Below are positions 1 through 7,053 of a DNA stretch of 64,000 nt, piece by piece; the first letter of the stretch is position 1; the number at the start of each line of letters is the position of its first letter. A model generated the notes under the pieces. The model ran no database searches, was not told where the DNA came from, and saw nothing but the letters and a program-made list of their open reading frames with translations. The translations under genes were made by a program, and so were the position numbers. Origin of the DNA: Piscinibacter sp. XHJ-5 (GTDB lineage Bacteria > Pseudomonadota > Gammaproteobacteria > Burkholderiales > Burkholderiaceae_C); NCBI RefSeq assembly GCF_029855045.1, contig NZ_CP123228.1, positions 620,001-684,000 of the forward strand. Direction: 5' to 3'.

Positions 1-289
1 TGATGTAGCTGACCAGGTTGCCGCCCGAGAGGGTCACCGACGTCAGGTCGATGTTGAGCCGGCTGGACCAGTCCCACTCGATCGTGGTGGTGGTCGCGCT
101 GGTCGGCGCCTGGCTGAGCGTGAAGGTGTAGCAGTCGTTGAAGGACTGGGCCGAGTTGAAGTCGTTGCCGAAGAAGCTCCCGCTGGACGGGCCGAGCGTG
201 CCGAGCGAGAAGCTGCTGGTGCAGGTAGCCGCCATCGCAGGTGCGCCCGCACACAGGGCAAGCGCAAGGGCAAGGGATTTGAGTTTCAT
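1..289 (-). CDS. Secreted FxDxF-type PEP-CTERM-like protein, N-terminal part (runs off the window)
   Basis: The minus strand is open from an ATG at 289 to the window edge, giving 96 residues with no stop. A GGGGAG ribosome site lies just upstream. Residues 1-21 form a classic signal peptide (MKLKS, a Leu/Ala core, AMA before the cleavage point). The mature part is rich in Ser, Thr and Gly and contains SFNDCYTFTLS, which fits the FxDxF/Y motif near the N-terminus of one class of PEP-CTERM proteins. The diagnostic C-terminal PEP motif and membrane anchor would lie outside the window, so assignment to the exosortase-substrate family is inference from the N-terminal pattern and the XrtA-type locus to the right. 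It is divergent from the next gene. Confidence 0.6.
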   Translation of the reverse strand, partial: MKLKSLALALALCAGAPAMAATCTSSFSLGTLGPSSGSFFGNDFNSAQSFNDCYTFTLSQAPTSATTTTIEWDWSSRLNIDLTSVTLSGGNLVSYI

Positions 290-320
290 GAGTGCTCCCC
301 GGAAGGGCTTGTTGCTGGCA

Positions 321-338
321 TGTCACAAAATGTGCCAC
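321..338 (-). promoter_or_regulatory. Imperfect palindrome / sigma-54-like site upstream of the secreted protein
   Basis: TGTCACA and TGTGCCA face each other around AAA at 321-337. Read on the minus strand the same bases give GTGGCACATTTTGTGA, which keeps the TGGCAC half of a sigma-54 promoter but has GA where the invariant downstream GC should be. It lies about 32-50 bases upstream of the ATG at 289. It could be an operator for a dimeric regulator or a degenerate promoter. No other clear signal is visible in 290-483. Confidence 0.25.
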
Positions 339-483
339 AGCCTTTCGCGAAAGTGCACCGGCCCCGGGCCCCCTGTTCACGGGGAAATGCGGGCCCGCCA
401 TGCCAAGGTGAGCACCGACTCGGAGGTTTCGTCGGGGTTTTCCGCAATCATCCCGGCCTGCGCCGCTGTCCTGCTCCTCGTCC

Positions 484-1374
484 ATGACGCTTCCCAAGAT
501 TCCTCGGTCGTATCGCATGTGGCTCAAGGCCAGGCTGCTCGACGCGCGTGCGCGATGGGTGCAGGCGTTTCGTTCCTACGACCAGCCCGAGCTGCGCGCC
601 GCGTTGGATGCGCTCGGTGTGCGCAGCGGAGACAGCGTGATGCTGCACAGCGCGTTCGGCCGCGACCACGGCTTTCGCGGCTCGATCGAGCAGCTCACCG
701 ACGCCTTCATCGACACCCTCGGTCCCGACGGTCACCTGCTGATGGTGTCGCTGCCGTATCGCACGTCGTCGCTCCAGTACCTGCAGAAGCTCAAGCAGTT
801 CGACGTGCGCAAGACGCCGTCGATGATGGGCCTCGTGTCGGAGTTCTTCCGGCGCCGTCCCGGCGTGCTGCGCAGCGTGCACCCCACGCACCCGGTGCTG
901 GTGCATGGCCCGCGCGCCGGCTGGTTCGTCGACGACCATCGCGACTGCCTGTATCCCTGCGGCCCGGGCAGCCCGTTCGACAAGCTGCTGCAGGCCGACG
1001 GCCAGGTGGTGTTCTTCAACGTGGCCTTCGACACCTTCACCTTCTTCCATCACCTGGAGCATCTGGTCAGCCCGCAGCTGCCGTTCGCGCTGTACACCAC
1101 CGAGCCGTTTCATGTGCCGGTGATCGATGGGCAGGGCGTGGCCGGGACGGTCACGACCTATGTCTTCTCGCCGGAGGCCATCGCGCGGCGGCGTTTTCCG
1201 AAGCTCGAAGCCGCGTTGCGGCAGCGCGGACTCATCCGGGAGCAGCGCGTGGGCAACAGCCGGCTGCAGGCGATCCGCGTGCGCGACGCAGTCGATTGCG
1301 TGATGGCGATGACCCGCAACGGCGAGTTCTTCTACGACCTTGCGGCAGCCGCGCCGCAGGCCGGCCCCCCTTGA
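484..1374 (+). CDS. AAC(3)-family N-acetyltransferase
   Basis: A 296-residue protein with the aminoglycoside 3-N-acetyltransferase (Antibiotic_NAT) fold. An N-terminal LGVRSGDSVMLHSAF block (about 46-60) is followed by a central SVHPTHPVLVHG block (about 137-148) that carries the family's catalytic His region. Members of this family inside glycan loci use acetyl-CoA to acetylate amino sugars or other amines, so the context suggests modification of a polysaccharide building block, not antibiotic resistance. This is the first gene of a plus-strand run, with the next start 100 bases downstream. The ATG at 484 was chosen because the longer overlapping plus-strand frame has no family signature. 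The acceptor cannot be read from sequence. Confidence 0.75.
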   Translation: MTLPKIPRSYRMWLKARLLDARARWVQAFRSYDQPELRAALDALGVRSGDSVMLHSAFGRDHGFRGSIEQLTDAFIDTLGPDGHLLMVSLPYRTSSLQYLQKLKQFDVRKTPSMMGLVSEFFRRRPGVLRSVHPTHPVLVHGPRAGWFVDDHRDCLYPCGPGSPFDKLLQADGQVVFFNVAFDTFTFFHHLEHLVSPQLPFALYTTEPFHVPVIDGQGVAGTVTTYVFSPEAIARRRFPKLEAALRQRGLIREQRVGNSRLQAIRVRDAVDCVMAMTRNGEFFYDLAAAAPQAGPP

Positions 1375-1474
1375 TTCGGTGTTCGGTCGGAGGGTGGCGT
1401 TGGGCTATCCTCGCGGCTCTTCACACGCCTTCGAGCGCAACCCGTGTCCATCCTTTCCCACCGGCGTGATTGCC

Positions 1475-2245
1475 ATGGCTGACAGCGCGTCGTTCCTCGA
1501 TTTCGGCGGCCGCTGGGTCGTCGTCACGGGCGCGTCGTCGGGCCTCGGGCGGGCCACCGCCGCCGAGCTCGCTGCGAATGGCGCGCGGGTGGTCCTGGTA
1601 GGCCGCGACCAGGCGCGGCTGGCGCAGGCCGCGGCCGAGCTCGGCACGGCCGAACACCGCGTGCTGCCGCTCGACCTTGCCGCCCACGACTCCATCGCGC
1701 CGGCGATCGCCGCCTTGCGCAAGGACGTCGGCGCGCTCTACGGGCTGTGCCACGCGGCCGGCATCGTCGAGACCCGGCCGCTCACCGCCAATACGGTGTC
1801 GGTGGTGCAGTCGCAGCTCGACGTCAACCTGCTGGGCGGCCTGGAGCTGGCGCGCGCGGTGTGCCGGCGCGACGTCATGACGCCCGAAGGCGGCAGCCTC
1901 CTGTTCATCTCCTCCGTCTACGGGCGTGTCGGCATGCCGGGACAGATCGGCTATTGCGCAAGCAAGGGCGCGATCGCCGCCGCCGTGCGCGCGATGGCGA
2001 TCGAGCTCGCGAGGCGCCAGATCCGCGTCAACTGCCTGTCGCCCGGCCTCGTGCTCACGCAGATGACCGAGCAGGCGCTGGGACTGCTCTCGGCCGAGCA
2101 TGTCGACAAGCTCAAGGCCGCGCATCCGCTCGGCGCCGGCCAACCGCAGGACGTCGCACGCGCTGCCGTCTTCCTGCTGTCGCCCGCGACCCGGTGGATC
2201 ACCGGCGCCGACCTCCCTGTCGACGGCGGCTTCACCGCTCAATGA
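1475..2245 (+). CDS. FabG-like short-chain dehydrogenase (3-oxoacyl-ACP reductase candidate)
   Basis: A 256-residue classical SDR. TGASSGLG (about 16-23) is the NADP-binding Gly motif. The catalytic Ser is in FISSVYG and the Tyr/Lys pair is in YCASKGA (YxxxK spacing). It ends with the usual GADLPVDGGF motif. The reading frame extends upstream to 1340, but that part overlaps the acetyltransferase gene, so the ATG at 1475 is used. Its stop overlaps the ATG of the following carrier-protein gene (ATGA), which indicates coupled translation. With ACP, dehydratase, enoyl-reductase and ketosynthase genes downstream, a ketoreductase step on an ACP-bound acyl chain is likely. The exact substrate is unknown. 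Confidence 0.8.
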   Translation: MADSASFLDFGGRWVVVTGASSGLGRATAAELAANGARVVLVGRDQARLAQAAAELGTAEHRVLPLDLAAHDSIAPAIAALRKDVGALYGLCHAAGIVETRPLTANTVSVVQSQLDVNLLGGLELARAVCRRDVMTPEGGSLLFISSVYGRVGMPGQIGYCASKGAIAAAVRAMAIELARRQIRVNCLSPGLVLTQMTEQALGLLSAEHVDKLKAAHPLGAGQPQDVARAAVFLLSPATRWITGADLPVDGGFTAQ

Positions 2246-2505
2246 GCGCCCACGGAAATCGCACGATGAACCTGCAAGACGCCTTGGCCTGGATCAGCGA
2301 AGTATTCGAGGAGTCGCCCGGCCGCATCGCCGCGTCGACGCTGCGCAAGGAGATCCCCGGCTGGGATTCGCTCGGAACGCTGTCGCTCATCGCCGCGCTC
2401 GACGAACGCTTCGACATCCACCTGTCGGAGCAGGACATCGAAGCCTTGCAAAGCGTCAACGACGTGTTCGACGTGCTGCGCCGGCACGGCGCGCTCGAGG
2501 GCTAG
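2242..2505 (+). CDS. Acyl carrier protein (first of three)
   Basis: An acidic protein of 87 residues (79 if the ATG at 2266 is used) with the carrier-protein motif GWDSLGTL, whose Ser is the expected 4'-phosphopantetheine site. Helix II continues as IAALDERFDIHL, typical of ACPs. The start at 2242 overlaps the reductase stop. The later ATG at 2266 aligns better with short ACPs, so the N-terminus is uncertain. The gene's TAG stop lies inside the left arm of the palindromic element that follows, so insertion of that element may have trimmed or replaced the 3' end. Confidence 0.85.
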   Translation: MSAHGNRTMNLQDALAWISEVFEESPGRIAASTLRKEIPGWDSLGTLSLIAALDERFDIHLSEQDIEALQSVNDVFDVLRRHGALEG

Positions 2506-2773
2506 TGTCGTGAGTTGGAAATACGTGGCGTTTCGACGGGCCCAAACGGGGATGAGCGCAAGGCGCGGAGTCGGGTCCATACCGGGGGTATGGACCCGAC
2601 TCTGCAACGCGGCGATCGCCCCGTTTGGGCCCGCCTTCGGTTCGACCAGATGGCGCCCTCGGTCGCCTGCGCGAAGGGGCCAATACGTCCAGTATTGGCC
2701 CCTTCGCGCAGCCGCCCGATCATCACCATCTGGTCGAATCGAAACGCCACGTATTTCCAACTCACGACACTAG
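2502..2773. repeat. 272-bp palindromic element: 35-bp perfect terminal inverted repeats enclosing two hairpins
   Basis: The arms 2502-2536 and 2739-2773 are perfect inverted repeats of 35 bases. Inside are two separate nested hairpins. The first pairs 2537-2551 with 2619-2633 (15 bp), with an inner stem 2568-2583/2587-2602 (16 bp, 3-base loop). The second pairs 2641-2653 with 2726-2738 (13 bp), with an inner stem 2667-2686/2692-2711 (20 bp, 5-base loop). All stems are perfect by eye. The whole can fold as a three-way junction in single-stranded DNA or RNA. It fills the gap between the ACP and dehydratase genes. Open frames cross it on both strands but look like products of the palindrome. It resembles a MITE or REP-type element. 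No second copy was seen in the window. Confidence 0.9.
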
Positions 2774-2795
2774 GCGCGGACCGGAAGGAGCCGAC

Positions 2796-3242
2796 GTGCG
2801 ATTCATCCTCATCGACCGCATCGTGTCGCTGGTGCCCGGCGAGAGCGTGGTGGCCACGCGCACGGTGCCGGCGGAGGACGACTACTTCCAGGACCATTTC
2901 CCCGGCTTTCCCGTGGTGCCGGGTGTGCTGCTGACCGAGACCATGGGCCAGGCTGCCGCCAAGTGCCTCGATGCCGAGCGGCGTCCGCGCGGCAAGGCCA
3001 TGCTCGCGCGCATCCTGTCGGCCAGCTTCCGCCAGTGGGTGCGTCCCGGCGACGAGCTCACGCTGCGCGCCACCGTGGTCTCCAACGAGGAGCGCTTCGC
3101 GACCGCCGAGTGCGAAGCGCAGGTCGGCGGTCGCACCGCCGCGCAGGCCAAGCTCTTCTTTTCCTTCATGCCGATCGAGAACTTCGCGCCGTCGTTCCGC
3201 GACCAGGTGCTCGAGGACTATCTCGCGGCGCAGCCACGATGA
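2796..3242 (+). CDS. FabZ-like hotdog 3-hydroxyacyl-ACP dehydratase
   Basis: A 148-residue protein starting at GTG 2796 behind a strong GGAAGGAG site. Upstream in-frame codons lie in the palindromic element and were not used. It contains DHFPGFPVVPGVL followed by LLTETMGQA, matching the FabZ/FabA active-site helix (His of HFPG, and the downstream acidic residue). The family forms dimers or hexamers of hotdog folds and removes water from 3-hydroxyacyl-ACP. The stop overlaps the next ATG by two bases. This supplies the dehydration step between the FabG-like and FabL-like enzymes in the same run. Confidence 0.8.
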   Translation: MRFILIDRIVSLVPGESVVATRTVPAEDDYFQDHFPGFPVVPGVLLTETMGQAAAKCLDAERRPRGKAMLARILSASFRQWVRPGDELTLRATVVSNEERFATAECEAQVGGRTAAQAKLFFSFMPIENFAPSFRDQVLEDYLAAQPR

Positions 3243-4000
3243 ACGACACCTTCGGTCTTCAGGGGCGCTGCGTGCTGGTCACGGGCGGCACCCGCGGCAT
3301 CGGCCGTGCCATCTCGCTGCGACTGGCCCGCGCCGGTGCGACCGTCGTGGCCAACTACGCCCGCAACGACGGCGCCGCCCAGGCGCTGCGCGAGCAGGCC
3401 GTGCAGGAGGGGCTGGCGATCGAGGTCCTGCGCGCCGACCTCACGCTGCCCAAGGGGCTGGCGGCGGTGAACGAGCGCATGCAGCAGGGCGGCGAGCTGC
3501 CGATCTCGCTGGTCCATTGCGCGGCCACCGGGGTGCACCGTCCGTTCGACCAGCTCAGCGCCAAGCATTGGGACTGGACCATGGCGCTCAACGTGCGCGC
3601 CTTCTTTGAGCTGATGCAGCAGCTGCTGCCACTGCTGCGCGAAGGCTCGGCCGTGGTGGCCGTCTCCTCCGCCGGCGCCGTGCGCGCCGTGCAGGCCTAT
3701 TCGACGGTCGGCGCGTCCAAGGGCGCGCTCGAGGCCTTCGCGCGGCATCTCGCCGTCGAGCTCGCCCCACGCGGCGTGCGCGTCAACATTCTTTCGCCGG
3801 GCAGTGTCGAGACCGATGCCTGGGCCGCCTTTCCCGACAAGGAAGCGCGCCTGGCCGAGGCGATCCGCCGCTCGCCGCGAGGCCGCATGGTCGATCTCGA
3901 CGAGGTGGCGCACGCCGCGCAGTTCCTGTGCAGCCCGGCCTCGAGCGGGCTGATCGGCCACACGCTGGTCGTCGACGGCGGCGCGCGCGTGGTCGACTGA
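3239..4000 (+). CDS. FabL-like SDR (enoyl-ACP reductase III type)
   Basis: A 253-residue SDR with cofactor motif TGGTRGIG (about 16-23), catalytic Ser in VSSAG, and YSTVGASKGALEAF. The spacing from Tyr to Lys is six residues, not the three of ordinary SDR reductases. This Y-x6-K spacing and the following sequence are typical of enoyl-ACP reductases, and the TVG-SK-ALEA pattern recalls FabL of Bacillus. The NVRAFFELMQ block and the GLIGHTLVVDGG end also fit. It probably reduces the enoyl-ACP made by the preceding dehydratase. Its ATG overlaps the dehydratase stop. FabL versus an atypical ketoreductase cannot be settled without biochemistry. Confidence 0.72.
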   Translation: MNDTFGLQGRCVLVTGGTRGIGRAISLRLARAGATVVANYARNDGAAQALREQAVQEGLAIEVLRADLTLPKGLAAVNERMQQGGELPISLVHCAATGVHRPFDQLSAKHWDWTMALNVRAFFELMQQLLPLLREGSAVVAVSSAGAVRAVQAYSTVGASKGALEAFARHLAVELAPRGVRVNILSPGSVETDAWAAFPDKEARLAEAIRRSPRGRMVDLDEVAHAAQFLCSPASSGLIGHTLVVDGGARVVD

Positions 4001-4036
4001 TTGCCCGTCTCGCGCATCACGTCGCAGAGGTTTCGC

Positions 4037-5098
4037 ATGAGCCGCTCCAGCATCGAAGGTGTCCGCATCGCCGGCGTGTCGACCTGCGTTCCCCCGCAGT
4101 CCGTCAGCAACCTCGACCCCAACCTCGGCTTCGATCCCGAAGAGGTGCGCAAGGTCGTCGCGATGGCCGGGGTCAAGGAGCGGCGCATCGTCGGCGACGG
4201 CGTCACGGCCGCCGACCTGTGCTTCGAGGCTGCCGAGCAGCTGCTCGATCGCATCGGCTGGTCGCGCGAATCGGTCACCGGCCTCATCTTCGTCACCCAG
4301 TCGCCCGACTACTTCCTGCCTTCGACCAGTTGCATGCTGCACCAGTGGCTGGGCCTGGGCGACGACTGCGCGGCCTTCGACATGGGCCTGGGCTGCTCGG
4401 GCTACCCCTACGGCCTGTACCTCGCGGCGGCAATGCTGCGCGCGGGCGGCCAGCAGCGCATCCTCATGCTGCATGGCGAGACGCCGAGCCGCTTCGTCGA
4501 CGACGGCGACCAGGCGACCAGGCTGCTGTTCAGCGACGCGGGCTCGGCCACTGCGCTGGAGAGTGCGCCGGGCGCCGCCGCGGCGCACTTCTGCCTGCAC
4601 ACCGACGGCAGCGGCCACGCCGGCCTCATCATCCGCGGCGGCGCGTTCCGCGACCGCCGGCCGGCCGATCCGCGCGACCTGGCGCTGCGCATGGACGGCG
4701 CCGGCATCTTCAACTTCACGATCAAGCGCGTGCCGCCGCTGATCCGCGACGCGCTCGAGCTGTCGGGACGCTCGGTCGAGCAGATCGACAGCTTCGTCTT
4801 CCACCAATCCAACCGCTTCATCATGAAGCACCTGATGAAGAAGAGCGGCCTGCCCGAGGCGCGCGTGCCCATGACCATCGAAGACATGGGCAACTGCGGC
4901 GGCCCGTCGGTGGCCGTCACGATGACGCGGCTGCTGCCGGCGCAGCGCGAGCGCGACATGACCGTGATGCTGCTCGGTTACGGCGTCGGCCTGTCCTGGG
5001 GCGCCGCGGTGGTCGACATCGACGCGCAGGCGCCGCTGATGCACGCCGACTACGCCGGCACGCTCGAACGCCGCGGCGCCGCACTCGCGGCCGCCTGA
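4037..5098 (+). CDS. KAS III-like 3-oxoacyl-ACP synthase
   Basis: A 353-residue thiolase-fold protein. The nucleophile Cys is in DMGLGCSGYPYGL, the His in FVFHQSNRF, and the Asn in DMGNCGGPS, giving the complete FabH-type Cys-His-Asn triad. Family members condense an acyl-CoA or acyl-ACP with malonyl-ACP, or transfer acyl groups. The start is the ATG at 4037, with GAGG seven bases upstream; the frame opens earlier at a TTG without a good site. It follows the FabL-like gene after 36 bases and ends one base before the amidotransferase ATG. With the KR, DH and ER genes it completes one full chain-extension cycle. Some relatives (CerJ type) acylate sugars instead. Confidence 0.8.
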   Translation: MSRSSIEGVRIAGVSTCVPPQSVSNLDPNLGFDPEEVRKVVAMAGVKERRIVGDGVTAADLCFEAAEQLLDRIGWSRESVTGLIFVTQSPDYFLPSTSCMLHQWLGLGDDCAAFDMGLGCSGYPYGLYLAAAMLRAGGQQRILMLHGETPSRFVDDGDQATRLLFSDAGSATALESAPGAAAAHFCLHTDGSGHAGLIIRGGAFRDRRPADPRDLALRMDGAGIFNFTIKRVPPLIRDALELSGRSVEQIDSFVFHQSNRFIMKHLMKKSGLPEARVPMTIEDMGNCGGPSVAVTMTRLLPAQRERDMTVMLLGYGVGLSWGAAVVDIDAQAPLMHADYAGTLERRGAALAAA

Positions 5099-5099
5099 G

Positions 5100-7043
5100 A
5101 TGTGCGGCATCGCGGGCCTGTACGGCCCTGACCGCTCCCCGCCCCGGCAGGACGAGCTCGAGGCGATGGTCGCGGCGCTGCATCACCGCGGCCCCGACGG
5201 GCAAGGCATTCGCATCGACGGCCCCGTCGGGCTGGGCCATGCCCGCCTGAGCATCATCGATCTCGAAGGCGGGGCCCAGCCGCTGCACAACGAGGACGGC
5301 AGCATCTGGGTGGTCTTCAACGGCGAGATCTTCAACTACGTCGAGCTGCGCGAGGTCCTGGTTCGCCAGGGGCATCGCTTCCACACCCGCTCGGACACCG
5401 AGGTGCTGGTGCACCTGTACGAGCAGCACGGCGACGACTTCGTCCAGCAGCTGAACGGCCAGTTCGCCCTCGCGCTGTGGGACGGCCGCCGCCGGCGCCT
5501 CGTGCTGGCCCGCGACCGTGTCGGCATCCGGCCCCTGTTCTACACCTGGGCCGGTGGCCGACTCGCGTTCGCCTCCGAGGTCAAGGCTCTCTTCACGCTG
5601 CCGGAGGTGCCGCGCAAGCTCGATCCGGGCGCGATCGCATCGACCTTCAGCTACTGGTCGGCCTTGCCGCCGGCCAGCGTGTTCGAGGGTGTGTCCGTGC
5701 TGCCGCCGGGTCACCTGATGACGGTCGAAGGCGGCCGGGCGCAGGTCCGCCGCTACTGGGACTGGGCCTTTCCCGGCCACGCTGCCGGCGAAGCCCGGTC
5801 GGAGGAGGACTGCGCCGAGCAACTGCATGCGCTGCTGGTCGACGCCGTGCGCCTGCAGCTGCGCGCCGACGTGCCCGTGGGCGCGTATCTGTCGGGCGGG
5901 CTGGATTCGTCGGTCATCACCGCGATCATCCACAACCACACCCGTACGCCGCTGCGCAGCTTCTCGCTGACCTTCGAGGACGCCGAGTTCGACGAGAGCG
6001 CGCACCAGCGCGCGCTGGTGGCGCATCTGCGCACCGATCACACGTCCATGCAGGCGACCAAGGGCGAGATCGGCAGCGCGTTCCCTCGCATGGTCTGGCA
6101 TGCCGAGGCGCCCGTCGTGCGCACGGCGCCGGTGCCGATGATGCTGCTGGCCGACAGCGTGCGCGAGGCCGGCTACAAGGTCGTGCTCACCGGCGAGGGC
6201 GCCGACGAGGCCTTCGGCGGCTACGACCTCTTCAAGGAGGCCAAGGTCCGGCGCTTCGCCGCCCGCACGCCGCAGTCGCGCTGGCGCCCGCGGCTGCTGG
6301 AGCGGCTGTATCCGTATCTCGCCAACTCGCCGGCGGCGGGACAGGCGTTCACGCGCCAGTTCTTCGGCACGGGCGCCGAGGCGCCCGATGCGCCGCACTT
6401 CGCCCACATGACGCGGCTGGCCACCACGCGCCGCATCCTCGGCTTCTTCGCCGAGGACTGGCGCCCTCGCGTGCAAGCCTGGGACCCTCACCGTGCGCTG
6501 GCCGACGGCTTGCCGCCCGAATTCGACGGCTGGGCGCCGCTGGAGCGCGACCAGTACGTCGAGGCGCATACGCTGATGTCGGGCTACCTGCTGTCCTCGC
6601 AAGGCGACCGGATGGCGATGGCGGCATCGATCGAGGCGCGCTATCCGTTCCTCGACCACCGCGTCATCGAGTTCGCCTGCCGCCTGCCGCCGCGATTCAA
6701 GCTGCGCGGCCTGAACGAGAAGATGCTGCTGAAGAAGGCGATGCGCCACGAGCTGCCGGCCTCGATCGGCCAGCGCACCAAGCAGCCGTATCGCGCTCCC
6801 GACAGCGCCTGCTTCTTTTCCGGCGGCCGGCCGCTGCCGTACGTCGAGGAGCTGCTCAGTCCCGCCAGCCTGGGTCGCGCCGGCCTGTTCGATCCGGGCG
6901 CCGTCGGCAAGCTGGTCGAGAAGTGCCGTGCCGGTCGCGCCATCGGCTTCGGCGACAACATGGCCTTCGTCGGCGTGCTGTCCACCATGCTGCTGCACGA
7001 GCAGTTCATCCGTCCCTCGATGGGCGCAGTGCCCTGGTGCTGA
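5100..7043 (+). CDS. Asparagine-synthase-like glutamine amidotransferase
   Basis: A 647-residue class II amidotransferase. The N-terminus is MCGIAGL, giving a free Cys1 nucleophile after Met removal. It is followed by HHRGPDG, FNGEIFNY and TRSDTEV, all expected in an active glutaminase domain (about 1-200). The synthetase domain has the ATP pyrophosphatase loop YLSGGLDSSV (about 264-273) and LTGEGADEAFGGYD. In glycan loci such proteins convert uronic acids to uronamides (WbpS-like) or amidate other carboxylates. Here it sits between a ketosynthase and an AMP ligase, so an acyl carboxylate is also possible. It starts one base after the ketosynthase stop. Confidence 0.82.
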   Translation: MCGIAGLYGPDRSPPRQDELEAMVAALHHRGPDGQGIRIDGPVGLGHARLSIIDLEGGAQPLHNEDGSIWVVFNGEIFNYVELREVLVRQGHRFHTRSDTEVLVHLYEQHGDDFVQQLNGQFALALWDGRRRRLVLARDRVGIRPLFYTWAGGRLAFASEVKALFTLPEVPRKLDPGAIASTFSYWSALPPASVFEGVSVLPPGHLMTVEGGRAQVRRYWDWAFPGHAAGEARSEEDCAEQLHALLVDAVRLQLRADVPVGAYLSGGLDSSVITAIIHNHTRTPLRSFSLTFEDAEFDESAHQRALVAHLRTDHTSMQATKGEIGSAFPRMVWHAEAPVVRTAPVPMMLLADSVREAGYKVVLTGEGADEAFGGYDLFKEAKVRRFAARTPQSRWRPRLLERLYPYLANSPAAGQAFTRQFFGTGAEAPDAPHFAHMTRLATTRRILGFFAEDWRPRVQAWDPHRALADGLPPEFDGWAPLERDQYVEAHTLMSGYLLSSQGDRMAMAASIEARYPFLDHRVIEFACRLPPRFKLRGLNEKMLLKKAMRHELPASIGQRTKQPYRAPDSACFFSGGRPLPYVEELLSPASLGRAGLFDPGAVGKLVEKCRAGRAIGFGDNMAFVGVLSTMLLHEQFIRPSMGAVPWC

Positions 7044-7053
7044 GGGGGGCCGC

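Noticed and set aside
484..1374. Aminoglycoside resistance gene
   Set aside because: Only the fold is shared; the glycan context and lack of any mobile or resistance neighbourhood argue for a biosynthetic acetyltransferase.
138..1469. A 443-codon plus-strand open frame at the left end
   Set aside because: It is an out-of-frame shadow across the AAC(3)-family gene and the divergent secreted-protein gene, Arg/Ala-rich with no motif.
2510..2773. Open reading frames on both strands across the gap between ACP and dehydratase
   Set aside because: They coincide with the palindromic element, read similarly from either end, lack ribosome sites and have no domain-like composition.
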